Shown here: positions 36,597 to 45,795 of the stretch, piece by piece
How the letters are laid out: every line of letters begins with the position of its first letter
Position numbering within the stretch: the first letter of the stretch is position 1
Assembly (NCBI RefSeq): GCF_012033785.1
Contig: NZ_JAAVJC010000001.1
Location: forward strand, 23,291-87,290
DNA: 64,000 nt
Reading direction: 5' to 3'
Source: Streptomyces bohaiensis
Lineage (GTDB): Bacteria > Actinomycetota > Actinomycetes > Streptomycetales > Streptomycetaceae
Position numbers and translations under genes: made by a program
The notes under the pieces: generated by a model
What the model saw: only the letters and a program-made list of their open reading frames with translations
Told to the model about the DNA's origin: nothing
Database searches by the model: none

Positions 36597-38657
36597 TCAG
36601 CCTCCCGCGTCGGCCGAGGTGTTGATGGCCGCCAACGAGCGGCGCACGACGGCACCGTCCGCGGTGAACCAGAAGTCCGGCATCGAGGCACGCAGGAAGC
36701 TCCCGTAGCGAGCTGTCGCCACCCGCGGGTCAAGGACGGCGACGACACCGCGGTCCCCCGTGGCCCGCACCAGCCTGCCCGCCCCCTGCGCCATCAGCAG
36801 TGCCGCGTGTGTGGCGGCCACCGCCATGAAGCCGTTGCCGCCCGCCTTCTCCACCGCGCGCTGGCGCGCGCTCATCAACGGGTCGTCCGGGCGGGGGAAC
36901 GGCACCCGGTCCATCACCACCAACTGGCAGGCCGGTCCCGGTACGTCGACGCCCTGCCAGAGCGAGAGCGTGCCGAAGAGACAGGTCGCCTCGTCGTCCG
37001 CGAAGGCGCGGATCAGCTCACCCAGGGTGTCCTCACCCTGCAGCAGCACGGGAACGTCGAGCCGACCGCGCATCGCCTCGGCGGCCGCGCGCGCCCCGCG
37101 CATCGACGAGAACAGACCCAGGGTGCGGCCACCGGCCGCCTCGATGAGCCCGGCAAGTTCGTCCAGCATGTCGCCGCGGTCGCCCTCCCGCCCGGGGGGC
37201 GAGAGCGTGCGGGCAACGTAGAGGATGCCCTGCTTGCGGTAGTCGAACGGGGAGCCGACGTCCAGGCCGCGCCATCGCGGCAGCTCCGCGGCCTCCGCGC
37301 AGCTCTCGGGGGGCTCCGCGGCGGGCGGCGGACCCGAGTCCGCCCCGCCGCTCTCCGGCAGGATCGCCTCCCGGCGCAGTCCCACGGAAGCGGCGACACC
37401 GTGGAAGTCGCCGCCGAGCTTCAGCGTCGCCGAGGTCAGGACCACCGACCGCTCGGCGAAGAGCTTCTCCCCCAGCTGCTGCGAGACGTTGAGCGGTGCG
37501 ACCCGGAGCGAGGCCCCGTACCGGTCGTGGCGCTCGTACCAGACGACGTCGTACTCGGAGCCTGCGAGGACCCGCTCCGCGACGTCGTGCACGGTCTCGA
37601 TGGAGGCGCGGGCCTGGCGGCGCACGGCGTCCTCGTCCGAGGTCGAGGCGTCGCGCGACCCCCCGAGCTCGGTGACGGCGGCGCGCGCCGCGTCCCGCAG
37701 CAGGGCGAGCGCGTGGGCCAACTCCTCCGGGATCTCCTCCAGCCGGCCGGGAAGGGCCAGCTCCATGACGCGTTCGAACTCCTCACCCGCCACCACGAGC
37801 TGGTCGGCGGCCTTCTCGTCGATCAGTTTCGACGACCGTCGCACCGCGCGGGAGACCCCGCCCGGGGAGAGTTCACCGGTGGCGACCCCGGTCACGCGGG
37901 AGACCAGTTCGTGCGCCTCGTCCACGATGAGGACCTCGTGCTCCGGAAGCACCGGCGCCCCCTCCAGGGCGTCGATCGCGAGCAGCGCGTGGTTGGTGAC
38001 GATGACGTCGCTGAGCTTGGCGCGCTCGCGCGCCGCCTCGGCGAAGCATTCCTGCCCGTACGCGCACCGCGTGGCACCCAGGCATTCGCGGGAGGAGACG
38101 GAGACCTGCGACCACGCCCGGTCGGAGACGCCGGGGGTGAGGGCGTCGCGGTCGCCGGTCTCGGTCTCGTCGGCCCAGTCGCGCATGCGGAGCAGGTCCT
38201 TGCCGAGCTTGCTGGACGGCCCCGACCCCGCCTCGGCCGCCGCCTCCAACGGGTCGAAGAGGGCGTCCTCGTCGTCGGAGGGGACGCCCTCGTGCAGCCG
38301 GTGCAGGCAAAGGTAGTTGGAGCGCCCCTTGAGCGTCGCGAACTCGGGACGGCGGCGCAGCAGCGGGTGCAGCGCGTCGGTCAGCCGGGGCAGGTCCCGC
38401 TCGACCAGCTGGCGCTGGAGCGCCAGCGTCGCCGTGGCGACGACCACGCGCTCGCCCTGCGCCAGCGCCGGCACCAGGTAGCCGAGCGACTTCCCGGTGC
38501 CGGTGCCGGCCTGGGCCAGCAGATGGGTGCCGTCCGCGATGGCCTCCGCGACGGCGCCGGCCATCGCGGTCTGGCCGGGCCGTTCGGTGCCGCCGACGGC
38601 GCCGACGGCGGCGTTCAGCAGGTCGGAGAGGCTGGGATCGCCCGATGGTGCGCTCAT
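36597..38657 (-). CDS. DinG/XPD-family ATP-dependent DNA helicase
   Basis: The 686-residue SF2 helicase has Walker A 'AGTGTGKSLGY' near residue 50, DEAH in 'LIVDEAHELVSRV', and late motifs 'FGTLSLWQGVDVPG' and 'GAGRLVRATGDRG'. Between them the cysteine set ('NYLCLHRL', 'ECLGATRCAYGQECF') is the expected iron-sulfur cluster site of DinG and XPD. These enzymes unwind 5' to 3' and resolve R-loops and damaged forks. It converges with lexA; no SOS box was noticed at its own promoter. Confidence 0.92.
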   Translation of the reverse strand: MSAPSGDPSLSDLLNAAVGAVGGTERPGQTAMAGAVAEAIADGTHLLAQAGTGTGKSLGYLVPALAQGERVVVATATLALQRQLVERDLPRLTDALHPLLRRRPEFATLKGRSNYLCLHRLHEGVPSDDEDALFDPLEAAAEAGSGPSSKLGKDLLRMRDWADETETGDRDALTPGVSDRAWSQVSVSSRECLGATRCAYGQECFAEAARERAKLSDVIVTNHALLAIDALEGAPVLPEHEVLIVDEAHELVSRVTGVATGELSPGGVSRAVRRSSKLIDEKAADQLVVAGEEFERVMELALPGRLEEIPEELAHALALLRDAARAAVTELGGSRDASTSDEDAVRRQARASIETVHDVAERVLAGSEYDVVWYERHDRYGASLRVAPLNVSQQLGEKLFAERSVVLTSATLKLGGDFHGVAASVGLRREAILPESGGADSGPPPAAEPPESCAEAAELPRWRGLDVGSPFDYRKQGILYVARTLSPPGREGDRGDMLDELAGLIEAAGGRTLGLFSSMRGARAAAEAMRGRLDVPVLLQGEDTLGELIRAFADDEATCLFGTLSLWQGVDVPGPACQLVVMDRVPFPRPDDPLMSARQRAVEKAGGNGFMAVAATHAALLMAQGAGRLVRATGDRGVVAVLDPRVATARYGSFLRASMPDFWFTADGAVVRRSLAAINTSADAGG

Positions 38658-38731
38658 AGGGCAGCCACCCTAACCGCTGCCGCCGACACTCCCCCGCCGT
38701 CCGTCGCCGCGCTCGGCCCCGCCTGCTCCGC

Positions 38732-40546
38732 TCAGCCGTGCAGCGGGTTGGGCACGGTGCCGTGGACCGCGGCGTGAGGGCGTGCGGACCGGTCGCGGTA
38801 GCCGTCGAGATGCAGCCGGTTGCGGTTGAGGCAGAGGCGGTCGATCCGTGCGGTGAGCATGTCGAACGTGTCGTAGCGGTCCTTGAGTTCGGGGAACCGC
38901 TGCTGGTAGCGGAGGATCTCCGCACGCACCTGCGCCCAGAAGTCGTCCTCGCGCACCCCGAGATGCTCCTCGCACAGCGGAGCGAGGTAGCGGTAGACAC
39001 CGACGAACAGCCCGGAGTGGATGAACTGGGTGAGGAAGCCGGGCGGTTCGGTCAGCAGGACCTCGCGGACGTCGTCGGGCATGTGGGCGAGTTCGGGCAG
39101 CGCCTCGGCGCTGATGTTGACGTCGTCGACGAAGTCCTTCACCGCCAGCCGCACGGGGATGTCGTCGGAGTCGAAGACGACGATGGTGTTCTCGCCGTGC
39201 GGGGAGAACACGGTGCCGTAGCGGTAGAGGAAGTGCAGCAGCGGCGGGAGCAGTGCGGCCTGCAACCGGGCGAGCCACTCCGCGGCGCTCAGCCCGGAGC
39301 GGCGGACGAGTTCGGCCGTGAGGGAGGCGCCGTGGACATCGGTCGAGAGCAGCGACGCCAGCGTCCGGGCCCGCTCCCCCGGCTCCAGGTACTGCGCGAC
39401 GGGTTCGCGCCAGATGGCGCCGAGCAGCTCGCGGTACTGGTAGGGGACGCCGGGGAGCGCGTCGTACAGCGGGTGCCGGACGGCGACGGACGCGGTCTCG
39501 CCGAGCAGGACCGGACGGGTCTCCTCCGCGAGGAAGGGGTCCTCGTCGCGGAGCCGGTGCATCCACGCGGTGACTGCGGGTGCCGCGAGGGTGCGCTCGG
39601 TGGGCAGTCCGCGCCAGACGAGGGTGTTGAGGATCGACAGCGGCAACTTGACGCTGCGCCCGGTGGGACGGTCGGCGTTGACGAACGTCCGGATGGACTG
39701 CTGTGCCAGGCGGCGGACGCCGTCGCTGGGGAGGGGGATCAGCAGCCCCTCGGCTATCTGTCCGGCGAAGAGCGGGGCGATCGTGTTGTCCCACTGCCAG
39801 GGGTGGACCGGCAGCCAGAGGTAGTCGTCCGGCTCCGCGCCCGCGGCGCGCACGGTGTCGGCGAAGAGCGCCCGAGTCTCCTTTGGCAGTTCGTCGGCGT
39901 AGAGGCGGGCGGGGTCCGCCAGCGCGGTGACGCCGCGGTAGGTGGCGAGGTCCCGGTGGACCGCCAGCCAGGGCAGCCGGTGTGCGCGGCGCGACTCGGG
40001 TGCCCACTGCGCCGCGTCGTCGGCGGAGAAGCCGACGCGTCCCTTGTTGGCGACGAGCCAGGGGTGGCCGCTCTGATGGCCCTCCAACTCCCCGTAGCCC
40101 AGGTCGGCGAGGTCCGCGACGGTGGTGGCGTCGGCGGCCATCGCGGCGTCGGCGCTGAGGGTCGCCGTCAGTTCGCGGATGAGGTGGCCGGTGGTGTCGC
40201 CGGTCAGGTCGAGGAGGGAGTCGTGGGTGCGGGCGACGAAAGCGAGCGGGTCGGCGTCGCCGGTGACGGACCCCGGGTCGACCGACCAGTGGCCGTAGGC
40301 GCCGCGGCGGGCGCGGAACCGGTAGGCGGGGCCCCCGTCGGGGACCTGCAGTTCGTACCGGTCCCCGCCCAGGGCCACGGGGGTGAGGACCTCCTCGTAG
40401 GAGAGCTCGCCCAGCATCTTGGCGAAGAGCCGACGGGATGCGGCCTGCCAGGAGGCCGCGGCGGCGGCGGCCGGCGGTGCGGCGGGGGCGGCGGGCTCCG
40501 TGGCTGCGGTGGCTGCGGTGGCTGCGGGGACGGGATCGGGGGGCAC
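38732..40546 (-). CDS. IucA/IucC-family (NIS) siderophore synthetase 1
   Basis: NIS synthetases join carboxylates such as citrate to amines with ATP. The 604-residue product has the family motifs 'GHPWLVANKGRVGFS', 'LPVHPWQWDN', 'SPHGENTIVVFD', 'VKDFVDDVN' and the FhuF-like C-terminal region. The GTG start at 40546 follows AAGGAG. It is the last gene of a three-gene run: NIS synthetase 2, N-acyltransferase, NIS synthetase 1. No iron-box consensus (TTAGGTTAGGCTAACCTAA-like) is visible near the operon. The product is unknown; genes for making the amine (decarboxylase, monooxygenase) are not in the window. Confidence 0.9.
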   Translation of the reverse strand: MPPDPVPAATAATAATEPAAPAAPPAAAAAASWQAASRRLFAKMLGELSYEEVLTPVALGGDRYELQVPDGGPAYRFRARRGAYGHWSVDPGSVTGDADPLAFVARTHDSLLDLTGDTTGHLIRELTATLSADAAMAADATTVADLADLGYGELEGHQSGHPWLVANKGRVGFSADDAAQWAPESRRAHRLPWLAVHRDLATYRGVTALADPARLYADELPKETRALFADTVRAAGAEPDDYLWLPVHPWQWDNTIAPLFAGQIAEGLLIPLPSDGVRRLAQQSIRTFVNADRPTGRSVKLPLSILNTLVWRGLPTERTLAAPAVTAWMHRLRDEDPFLAEETRPVLLGETASVAVRHPLYDALPGVPYQYRELLGAIWREPVAQYLEPGERARTLASLLSTDVHGASLTAELVRRSGLSAAEWLARLQAALLPPLLHFLYRYGTVFSPHGENTIVVFDSDDIPVRLAVKDFVDDVNISAEALPELAHMPDDVREVLLTEPPGFLTQFIHSGLFVGVYRYLAPLCEEHLGVREDDFWAQVRAEILRYQQRFPELKDRYDTFDMLTARIDRLCLNRNRLHLDGYRDRSARPHAAVHGTVPNPLHG

Positions 40547-40668
40547 GGGCGCTCCTTGGGGGAGGTGGGCGATGGCGTCGGGCGGCCGGTGGCGACGCGT
40601 CCGCGGCGCCCCGTCGCCGGGGAGCCGGCGGCGGGGCGCGGTGCGCGAGGTCGGGAGGGTCGAGGGAG

Positions 40669-41376
40669 TCAGTGGTCGCGGTCCCGCACCACGATCGCTG
40701 CTCGTTTGTCGGGGAGTCGGCTCTCCTGGAGAGTACGGAATCCGGCGCGGTGGAACGCGGCGATCGAGCGGACATTCCGCATGTCGGGCTCCGCGATGAG
40801 ACGCCCGCACCGCGGACGGTTCCGCAGCACCAGTCCGGCGACCGCCCGCAGCAGGGCGGTACCGGTGCCGCGGCCGCGGTCCTCCGGGGAGCCCAGCAGC
40901 AGGTGGATGCCGGTGTCGTGCGGCCGGGCGGGGTAGTGGCGTGCCAGCGGGTCCAGGTCCGCGCGGTAGATCTCCCAGTAGCTCATCGGGCGGTCGTCGA
41001 GCGTGCCCAGGCAGGGAACACTGCGGCCGTCGCCCGCCAGCTGCGCGTGCAGGTGCTCCGCGGTGCGCTCCGCCGGTCCGTCGAGCTGCCAGAACTCCGC
41101 CGTGACCGGGTCGTTCATCCACCGGGTGAGGAGGCCCAGGTCGCGGTCGGGGTCGACGGGGACGAGGCGGAAGCCCCCCAGCGGGGTGGCGACCGGGCCC
41201 CACTGGTGCACGGCGTCCAGCAGTTCCGCGCCTGCCCGCTCCGGAGCCGGCAGGGGCAGCCCGGGCGGCCGGTCCGCGGTGGGGGGAAGTTCCAGTGTGT
41301 CGTCCTCGGCGCGGTCGGGCGCCGAACCGTGCGGCGGTACCGCTCCGGGGCCGCCCGCCGGGGCCGGAGCGCTCAC
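40669..41376 (-). CDS. Siderophore-type GNAT N-acyltransferase (IucB/RhbD-like)
   Basis: The 235-residue protein matches the Acetyltransf_8 group that acylates hydroxylated lysine, ornithine or diamines in siderophore routes: 'LLTRWMNDPVTAEFWQLDGP', 'YWEIYRADLDPLARHYPARPHDTGIHLLLG', 'GRGTGTALLRAV', 'IAAFHRAGFR'. The GTG at 41376 overlaps the upstream stop (GTGA). The first 60 residues are a Pro/Ala-rich leader without domain features. By context it supplies an acyl-amine substrate to the flanking NIS synthetases. Confidence 0.88.
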   Translation of the reverse strand: MSAPAPAGGPGAVPPHGSAPDRAEDDTLELPPTADRPPGLPLPAPERAGAELLDAVHQWGPVATPLGGFRLVPVDPDRDLGLLTRWMNDPVTAEFWQLDGPAERTAEHLHAQLAGDGRSVPCLGTLDDRPMSYWEIYRADLDPLARHYPARPHDTGIHLLLGSPEDRGRGTGTALLRAVAGLVLRNRPRCGRLIAEPDMRNVRSIAAFHRAGFRTLQESRLPDKRAAIVVRDRDH

Positions 41377-43358
41377 CGGGCCACCACCGGGTTGGGCAGG
41401 GAGACGTACACCGACTGGCCGTCGACCGGGCCGTCCAGCTCGTCCATGCCATGGAGCCGGGTCAGCAGGTTGGCCTTGCACCGCAGCACCTGCCGACTGC
41501 CCAGCGCGGCGGCGAACCCCGACGCCGAGGTGCTCCCGTCGCCGCGGGCGGGGTCGGTCAGGAAGTCGCGCAGCGTGTCGAGGAGCGGTCGCTCCGGGGC
41601 GATGCCCTGGCTGCCGAAGGCGCCGACCAGCCCGAGGACGTTGTTGATGCCCAGGTAGTAGAGGAATCGTTCGTCCGCCACCTCGTCGGGGACGAAGGTG
41701 TCCGACAGCGCACCGATGCCGAGGAGTTGACCGGAAAGCGCCCGCCGGTGGCTCTCGCGGAAGTAGTAGCCCTGGTTGTCGCGGTACCAGCCGCCGTCGG
41801 GCAGGCCGTCGGCGTCGAGCCGCACCACGGTGTTCTGCTGGTGCGCTTCCAGGGCGATGCCCCCGACGGCGTCGAGCCACAGCGCGGGCCGGACCACGGT
41901 CTCCAGGTACCGGCCGAACCACTCCACGGCCACCTCGGTGCGCGACCGGCCGGTCGCGGCGGCGCGGTCGGCCACGAGGCGCGCCAACCGGGAGGTCAGC
42001 CGACCGGGCTCGGTGTCGCTCCACGGCCGGGGGGCGGTCAGCGCGGCGACGCACTGCGCGTCGGTGGCGGGGCCGAACGGGTTGTCCCGGATGACGAGGT
42101 CGAGGCCGGGAACCGGGTTGCCGTCCGTGTCGTCGACCGCTGCCCACGCCGGGTCGCGCAGCACGTCGAACCCCGGGCCCGCGGGCTGCGCGGCGTGCCA
42201 GCGGGCGCCGAGCCCCGTCTCCAGCAGCCGGTGGACCTCGACGCCCCGGTGCAGTTCCTTGCGGAGGTTCTCCCGGCGGGAGTTGGTGATGCGGAGCCCG
42301 AGGGAGAGCTTGAGCATCACGGCGGCCTCCTCCCGGTGGACGGTGCGCACCGAGGAGGTCGGTGACCAGGGCGCGCCGAGCGGGCCGAGGTCGTGGAGCA
42401 GCCCTGCGTGCAGCAGGCGGGCCGTCTCCGGGCGGCGCACCACGTCGCGGGCCTGCCAGGGGTGGAGCGCCAACGGCAGGGTGTCGGGCGGGAGCGGCAG
42501 GTCGACACCGGCGGCGTGGGCGAGGAGTTCGCCGGGCCCGATGGCGGTGCCGGCCGGGGCCGTCAGCGCGCTGTCCCCGGCGTACACGGAGCGGTGCACC
42601 GCGAACCAGTGGAGGGTCAGCGTGCCGCGCAGCTCCGGTGAGCTGTCGGCGGCCTCGTGACCGGTGAGCCCCTCGCGGCTCTTGGGCGTGGGGTGCAGCG
42701 GGTGGCCGAGCAGCAGACTCTGTTCACCGTCGAGGAAGGGCACCGTGCCCGGCGGGGGCTGCGGGTCGGCGCGGCGGGCGGCGAGGAACTCGCCCACCCG
42801 GCGGGTGGAGTCGGCGACCCGGGCGAGGAGTTCGGTGTGGACGACCGCCGGAGGGCGTCCGCCGGCGTGGTCGGTGCCCTCGCGCACCAGCAGCGCCGCG
42901 AGGGTGACGGCGTCCACGGGCGCGGCACCGGCGGGTGCGCCGGTCAGGACGGGCGGTCCGAACCGGTGGTGCCCGGTGGGCGACCAGTAGCGGACGGCCA
43001 CGGTCAGGGTGGTGCCGCTGGCCGGGAGCGGCACGGTCAGGCGCGCGGCACCGCCCCCGACCCCCGGCGCGTGGGCCGGGGGTGGGTCGGGGGTGAGGCC
43101 CGTCTCGCGGACCCAGCAGCGCAGGAGGTTCTCGGTCGCCGCGCTGTCGGCGACCCGGTCCGGCTCGGGGTGCTCCAGCGGGTCGGGCCCGGCCGGATCG
43201 GTCGCGGGGGGTGCCGTCGGGGCGGGGGCGACCGGGCCGCGGCCCGCGGTGGGCGGCGCGGTGGTGGCGGCCGTTTCCGCCGTGGGGACGACGCCGGAGG
43301 GGGCCGGGGCGTCGGGGAAGGCCTGCGGGGTGGGTCCCGGCTCGGGGCGTAGGTTCAT
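41373..43358 (-). CDS. IucA/IucC-family (NIS) siderophore synthetase 2
   Basis: The 661-residue product has an ~80-residue Pro/Ala/Thr-rich leader followed by a full NIS synthetase: 'LGHPLHPTPKSREGL', 'LALHPWQARDVV', 'VMLKLSLGLRITNSRREN', 'ALEAHQQNTVV', and the FhuF-like end 'RCKANLLTRLHGMDELDG'. It heads the operon; the ATG is at 43358. Divergent from the lipoprotein protease. Two dissimilar NIS enzymes in one operon suggest a product with two different amide bonds. No iron-repressor operator was recognised in the 328-base upstream gap. Confidence 0.9.
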   Translation of the reverse strand: MNLRPEPGPTPQAFPDAPAPSGVVPTAETAATTAPPTAGRGPVAPAPTAPPATDPAGPDPLEHPEPDRVADSAATENLLRCWVRETGLTPDPPPAHAPGVGGGAARLTVPLPASGTTLTVAVRYWSPTGHHRFGPPVLTGAPAGAAPVDAVTLAALLVREGTDHAGGRPPAVVHTELLARVADSTRRVGEFLAARRADPQPPPGTVPFLDGEQSLLLGHPLHPTPKSREGLTGHEAADSSPELRGTLTLHWFAVHRSVYAGDSALTAPAGTAIGPGELLAHAAGVDLPLPPDTLPLALHPWQARDVVRRPETARLLHAGLLHDLGPLGAPWSPTSSVRTVHREEAAVMLKLSLGLRITNSRRENLRKELHRGVEVHRLLETGLGARWHAAQPAGPGFDVLRDPAWAAVDDTDGNPVPGLDLVIRDNPFGPATDAQCVAALTAPRPWSDTEPGRLTSRLARLVADRAAATGRSRTEVAVEWFGRYLETVVRPALWLDAVGGIALEAHQQNTVVRLDADGLPDGGWYRDNQGYYFRESHRRALSGQLLGIGALSDTFVPDEVADERFLYYLGINNVLGLVGAFGSQGIAPERPLLDTLRDFLTDPARGDGSTSASGFAAALGSRQVLRCKANLLTRLHGMDELDGPVDGQSVYVSLPNPVVAR

Positions 43359-43686
43359 GGGTGTGCGGCACGGCCGCCGCGCCGGCCCGGGGCGGGGGTC
43401 GGCGGGGCAGTCCGCGCCTCCCTCCTTCATCGACTGGTGGCGTGTGCGCGGACGCAACTGGCCCGTACCCGGCGGGGGACGGTTCAGCCGGGCAAACGAC
43501 GCTCCCGGCGTCCGAACACGGCCCTCGGCGAAGTTCTTCTCCGGACGTGGCAGCGGGAAACGGGAACCGGGGACCCGGCTGCGGCCGTCCCCTGGGAGAC
43601 CGGCATAGTGGGGGCATCCCACAGCCGCTGGACCTGCCGCCCGTCGCCAGGCCCGCACACACGTACACCTCAGGGGGAGTTGGCTC
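43359..43686. other. Divergent intergenic region, siderophore operon / lipoprotein protease
   Basis: A GC-rich spacer with no gene. A TAGTGG at 43605-43610 could be a -10 for the rightward gene, without a clear -35. No TTAGG-type iron box is present. Confidence 0.4.
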
Positions 43687-44907
43687 ATGTCATCGATTCG
43701 CAGGGGACCGGGGCGCCGCCGGGCGGCCGGGGCCGCGATCGCCGCGGTGACCGTGCTCGCGCTGACCGCCACGGCGTGTGGGCCGGGCGACGACTCGGGC
43801 GACCAGGGCAAGAACCCCACCGAGGACGCGGCCGGCGAGCGGCCCGGGGGCGGCGACCGCCTCGGGGAGCTGCTCGACCGGCTGCCGATCGAGGTGGACG
43901 TCGAGCAGTGGAAGGACGGGGCCTGGGCCGACTGGGACTCCGAGAACTGGCTGCGCGAGGCCGGCGAGTACATCGGCATCATCATCGAGGACTTCTGGGA
44001 CCGCGAGCGCATGGAGGAGGCGGGCGGCCAGGAGAACTCGGTGGACGAGGACGACATCGAGGAGGAGGAGTCCGCCCCCGAGACCGGTGACCCCGCGGAC
44101 GACCGCGGCGTCACCGACCCGTTCCCCGCGCCGTACCAGGCCGACCGTGCCGCGACGCCGTACAGCCAGAACAACCCCGGCGTCGGGAAGCTGTTCTTCG
44201 AGACCCCCGAGGGCACCGGCGTCTGCTCGGCGGCGGTCGTGCAGGACCCGGACAACCCGGGCGCGTCCAACCTGGTGGCCACGGCCGGGCACTGCGTCCA
44301 CGCCGGCGTCGAGGGCGGCTGGTTCCGGCAGGTGATGTTCGTGCCCGCCTACAACGACGGCGGCCAGGACTTCGTCGACCAGCCCGCGGAGAACCCGTTC
44401 GAGGAGGTCGCGCCGTTCGGTCTGTGGTGGGCCGCCGACGTGGCGACCACCAACTACTGGATCGAGAACGGCACCATGGACGGCGGCAACGGCGCCCACC
44501 AGGACTTCGCCGTGATGCGCGTCGAGCAGGAGGAGGGCGACGGCAGCTCCCTGGAGGAGCAGACCGGCGTCGCCTACGAGATCGACTTCGACGCCCCGGC
44601 CGTCGCCGGCCTGGGCACCCTGCAGAACTACGGGTACCCGCAGTCCGAGCCCTTCGACGGCGAGGTCATGCACAGCTGCACCGGCGACCCGACGCGGCTG
44701 TCGCTGGATGCCGTCGAGCCGGTGATGTACGTACTGGGCTGCACCATGACGGCCGGCTCCTCCGGCGGCCCGTGGCTGACGGCGGACGGCGGCGAGCCGC
44801 GGCTGGTCTCCGTCAACTCCATCGGCCCGGTGACGAGCACCTGGCTGGCCGGGCCGCGGCTGGACGCCTCGGCCGAGGAGGTCTTCGACGTCGTCCGCCG
44901 GGGCTGA
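43687..44907 (+). CDS. Trypsin-like serine protease, predicted lipoprotein
   Basis: The 406-residue product has an N-terminal basic and hydrophobic signal ending 'LTATACG', a Streptomyces-type lipobox, so it is probably anchored outside the membrane at the Cys. An acidic, low-complexity stretch ('SVDEDDIEEEESAPETGD') precedes the protease domain. The triad is visible: His in 'TAGHCVHAG', Asp in 'HQDFAVMRV', Ser in 'TAGSSGGPW'. Two cysteines ('HSCTGD', 'LGCTM') could pair. The ATG follows AGGGGGAG. The substrate is unknown. Bidirectional terminator downstream. Confidence 0.87.
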   Translation: MSSIRRGPGRRRAAGAAIAAVTVLALTATACGPGDDSGDQGKNPTEDAAGERPGGGDRLGELLDRLPIEVDVEQWKDGAWADWDSENWLREAGEYIGIIIEDFWDRERMEEAGGQENSVDEDDIEEEESAPETGDPADDRGVTDPFPAPYQADRAATPYSQNNPGVGKLFFETPEGTGVCSAAVVQDPDNPGASNLVATAGHCVHAGVEGGWFRQVMFVPAYNDGGQDFVDQPAENPFEEVAPFGLWWAADVATTNYWIENGTMDGGNGAHQDFAVMRVEQEEGDGSSLEEQTGVAYEIDFDAPAVAGLGTLQNYGYPQSEPFDGEVMHSCTGDPTRLSLDAVEPVMYVLGCTMTAGSSGGPWLTADGGEPRLVSVNSIGPVTSTWLAGPRLDASAEEVFDVVRRG

Positions 44908-44946
44908 CGCCGGGAACCCGGTGCGCAGGGCGCACCTCGACGACAA

Positions 44947-44989
44947 GGGCCCGCGACGTGCCACTCGGTCGAGTGGTGGTCGCGGGCCC
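44947..44989. terminator. Bidirectional terminator, protease / panD
   Basis: GGGCCCGCGAC (44947-44957) pairs with GTCGCGGGCCC (44979-44989), and CCACTC/GAGTGG nests inside. The genes on either side converge. Confidence 0.75.
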
Positions 44990-45033
44990 CTGCCGTTCGC
45001 GGGAAGCGGCGCCGGGCGCCGTCCCGGGGAGCG

Positions 45034-45450
45034 TCAGACGCGTGCGACGGACAGCGGGCTGCGCTCGGTGCCCTCCGTCGGGGCGGAGGGGTCGGCGCCC
45101 AGTTCGACCACCTTGTTGCTGCCGTCGACGTGCACCACGCGCGGGCGCAGCCGCCGCGCTTCCGCGTCCTCGACCTGTGCGTAGCTGATGAGGATCACGA
45201 GGTGGCCCGGCTCGACCAGGTGCGCGGCGGCGCCGTTGATACCGATGACCCCGCTCCCGCGCTCGCCCTCGATCACGTAGGTCTCCAGGCGGCTGCCGTT
45301 GTCGATGTCGACGATGTGGACGAGCTCACCGGGCAGCAGGTCCGCCGCGTCCATCAGATCGGCGTCCACCGTCACCGACCCCACGTAGTGGAGATCCGCG
45401 TGGGTCACCGTCGCCCGGTGGATCTTGGACTTGAACATCGTGCGCACCAT
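45034..45450 (-). CDS. panD: Aspartate 1-decarboxylase proenzyme
   Basis: It makes beta-alanine for pantothenate and CoA. The 138-residue pyruvoyl enzyme cleaves itself at Gly24-Ser25 ('HYVGSVTVD'), exactly the canonical position. This supports the ATG at 45450 (AGGAG ahead) over the ATG four codons later. '[16 protein letters not shown]' and '[11 protein letters not shown]' are family motifs. The tail after residue 115 is longer than in E. coli. It is single, not next to other pan genes. Confidence 0.94.
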   Translation of the reverse strand: MVRTMFKSKIHRATVTHADLHYVGSVTVDADLMDAADLLPGELVHIVDIDNGSRLETYVIEGERGSGVIGINGAAAHLVEPGHLVILISYAQVEDAEARRLRPRVVHVDGSNKVVELGADPSAPTEGTERSPLSVARV

Positions 45451-45739
45451 CGACCTACTCCTACTGCTGGGCTCCCTGCCTGCTCGTGCGGGTCAGGGGC
45501 GTTCCGTCGCCTCGCGGGCGGGAGCGCGAACGGAGTTCGCCGCATCCCGCGGGGCACGTGCCGACCACTTGTTGACGGCCCCGGCGCGGCGTCGGGGCGG
45601 CGGAGGACCGTCGTCGTCCGCCGTGCCGAGCCCCGCCTCGGCGTCCCCACCAGCCTACGCAAGCCCGCGGCCGGGCGGCCGTGACCGCGGTCACTCCGCG
45701 GCCGGTGACGCCGCGTCCGAGCGCCGGTGGTCGCACACA
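45451..45739. other. Intergenic region upstream of panD
   Basis: About 290 GC-rich bases between the panD start and the hflX terminator. The panD promoter must lie here, but no element could be fixed, and no gene is seen. Confidence 0.4.
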
Positions 45740-45782
45740 CCGGTGGGGGCGTGCCGTGTGGACCACGGCGCGCCCCCACCGG
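45740..45782 (-). terminator. hflX terminator
   Basis: Nineteen-base arms, 45740-45758 and 45764-45782, pair with one wobble around a five-base loop, 14 bases after the hflX stop. Confidence 0.8.
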
Positions 45783-45795
45783 GTGAAGGGTCCCG

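Noticed and set aside
43359..43686. Iron-box upstream of the siderophore operon
   Set aside because: No TTAGG/CCTAA inverted repeat occurs in the gap.
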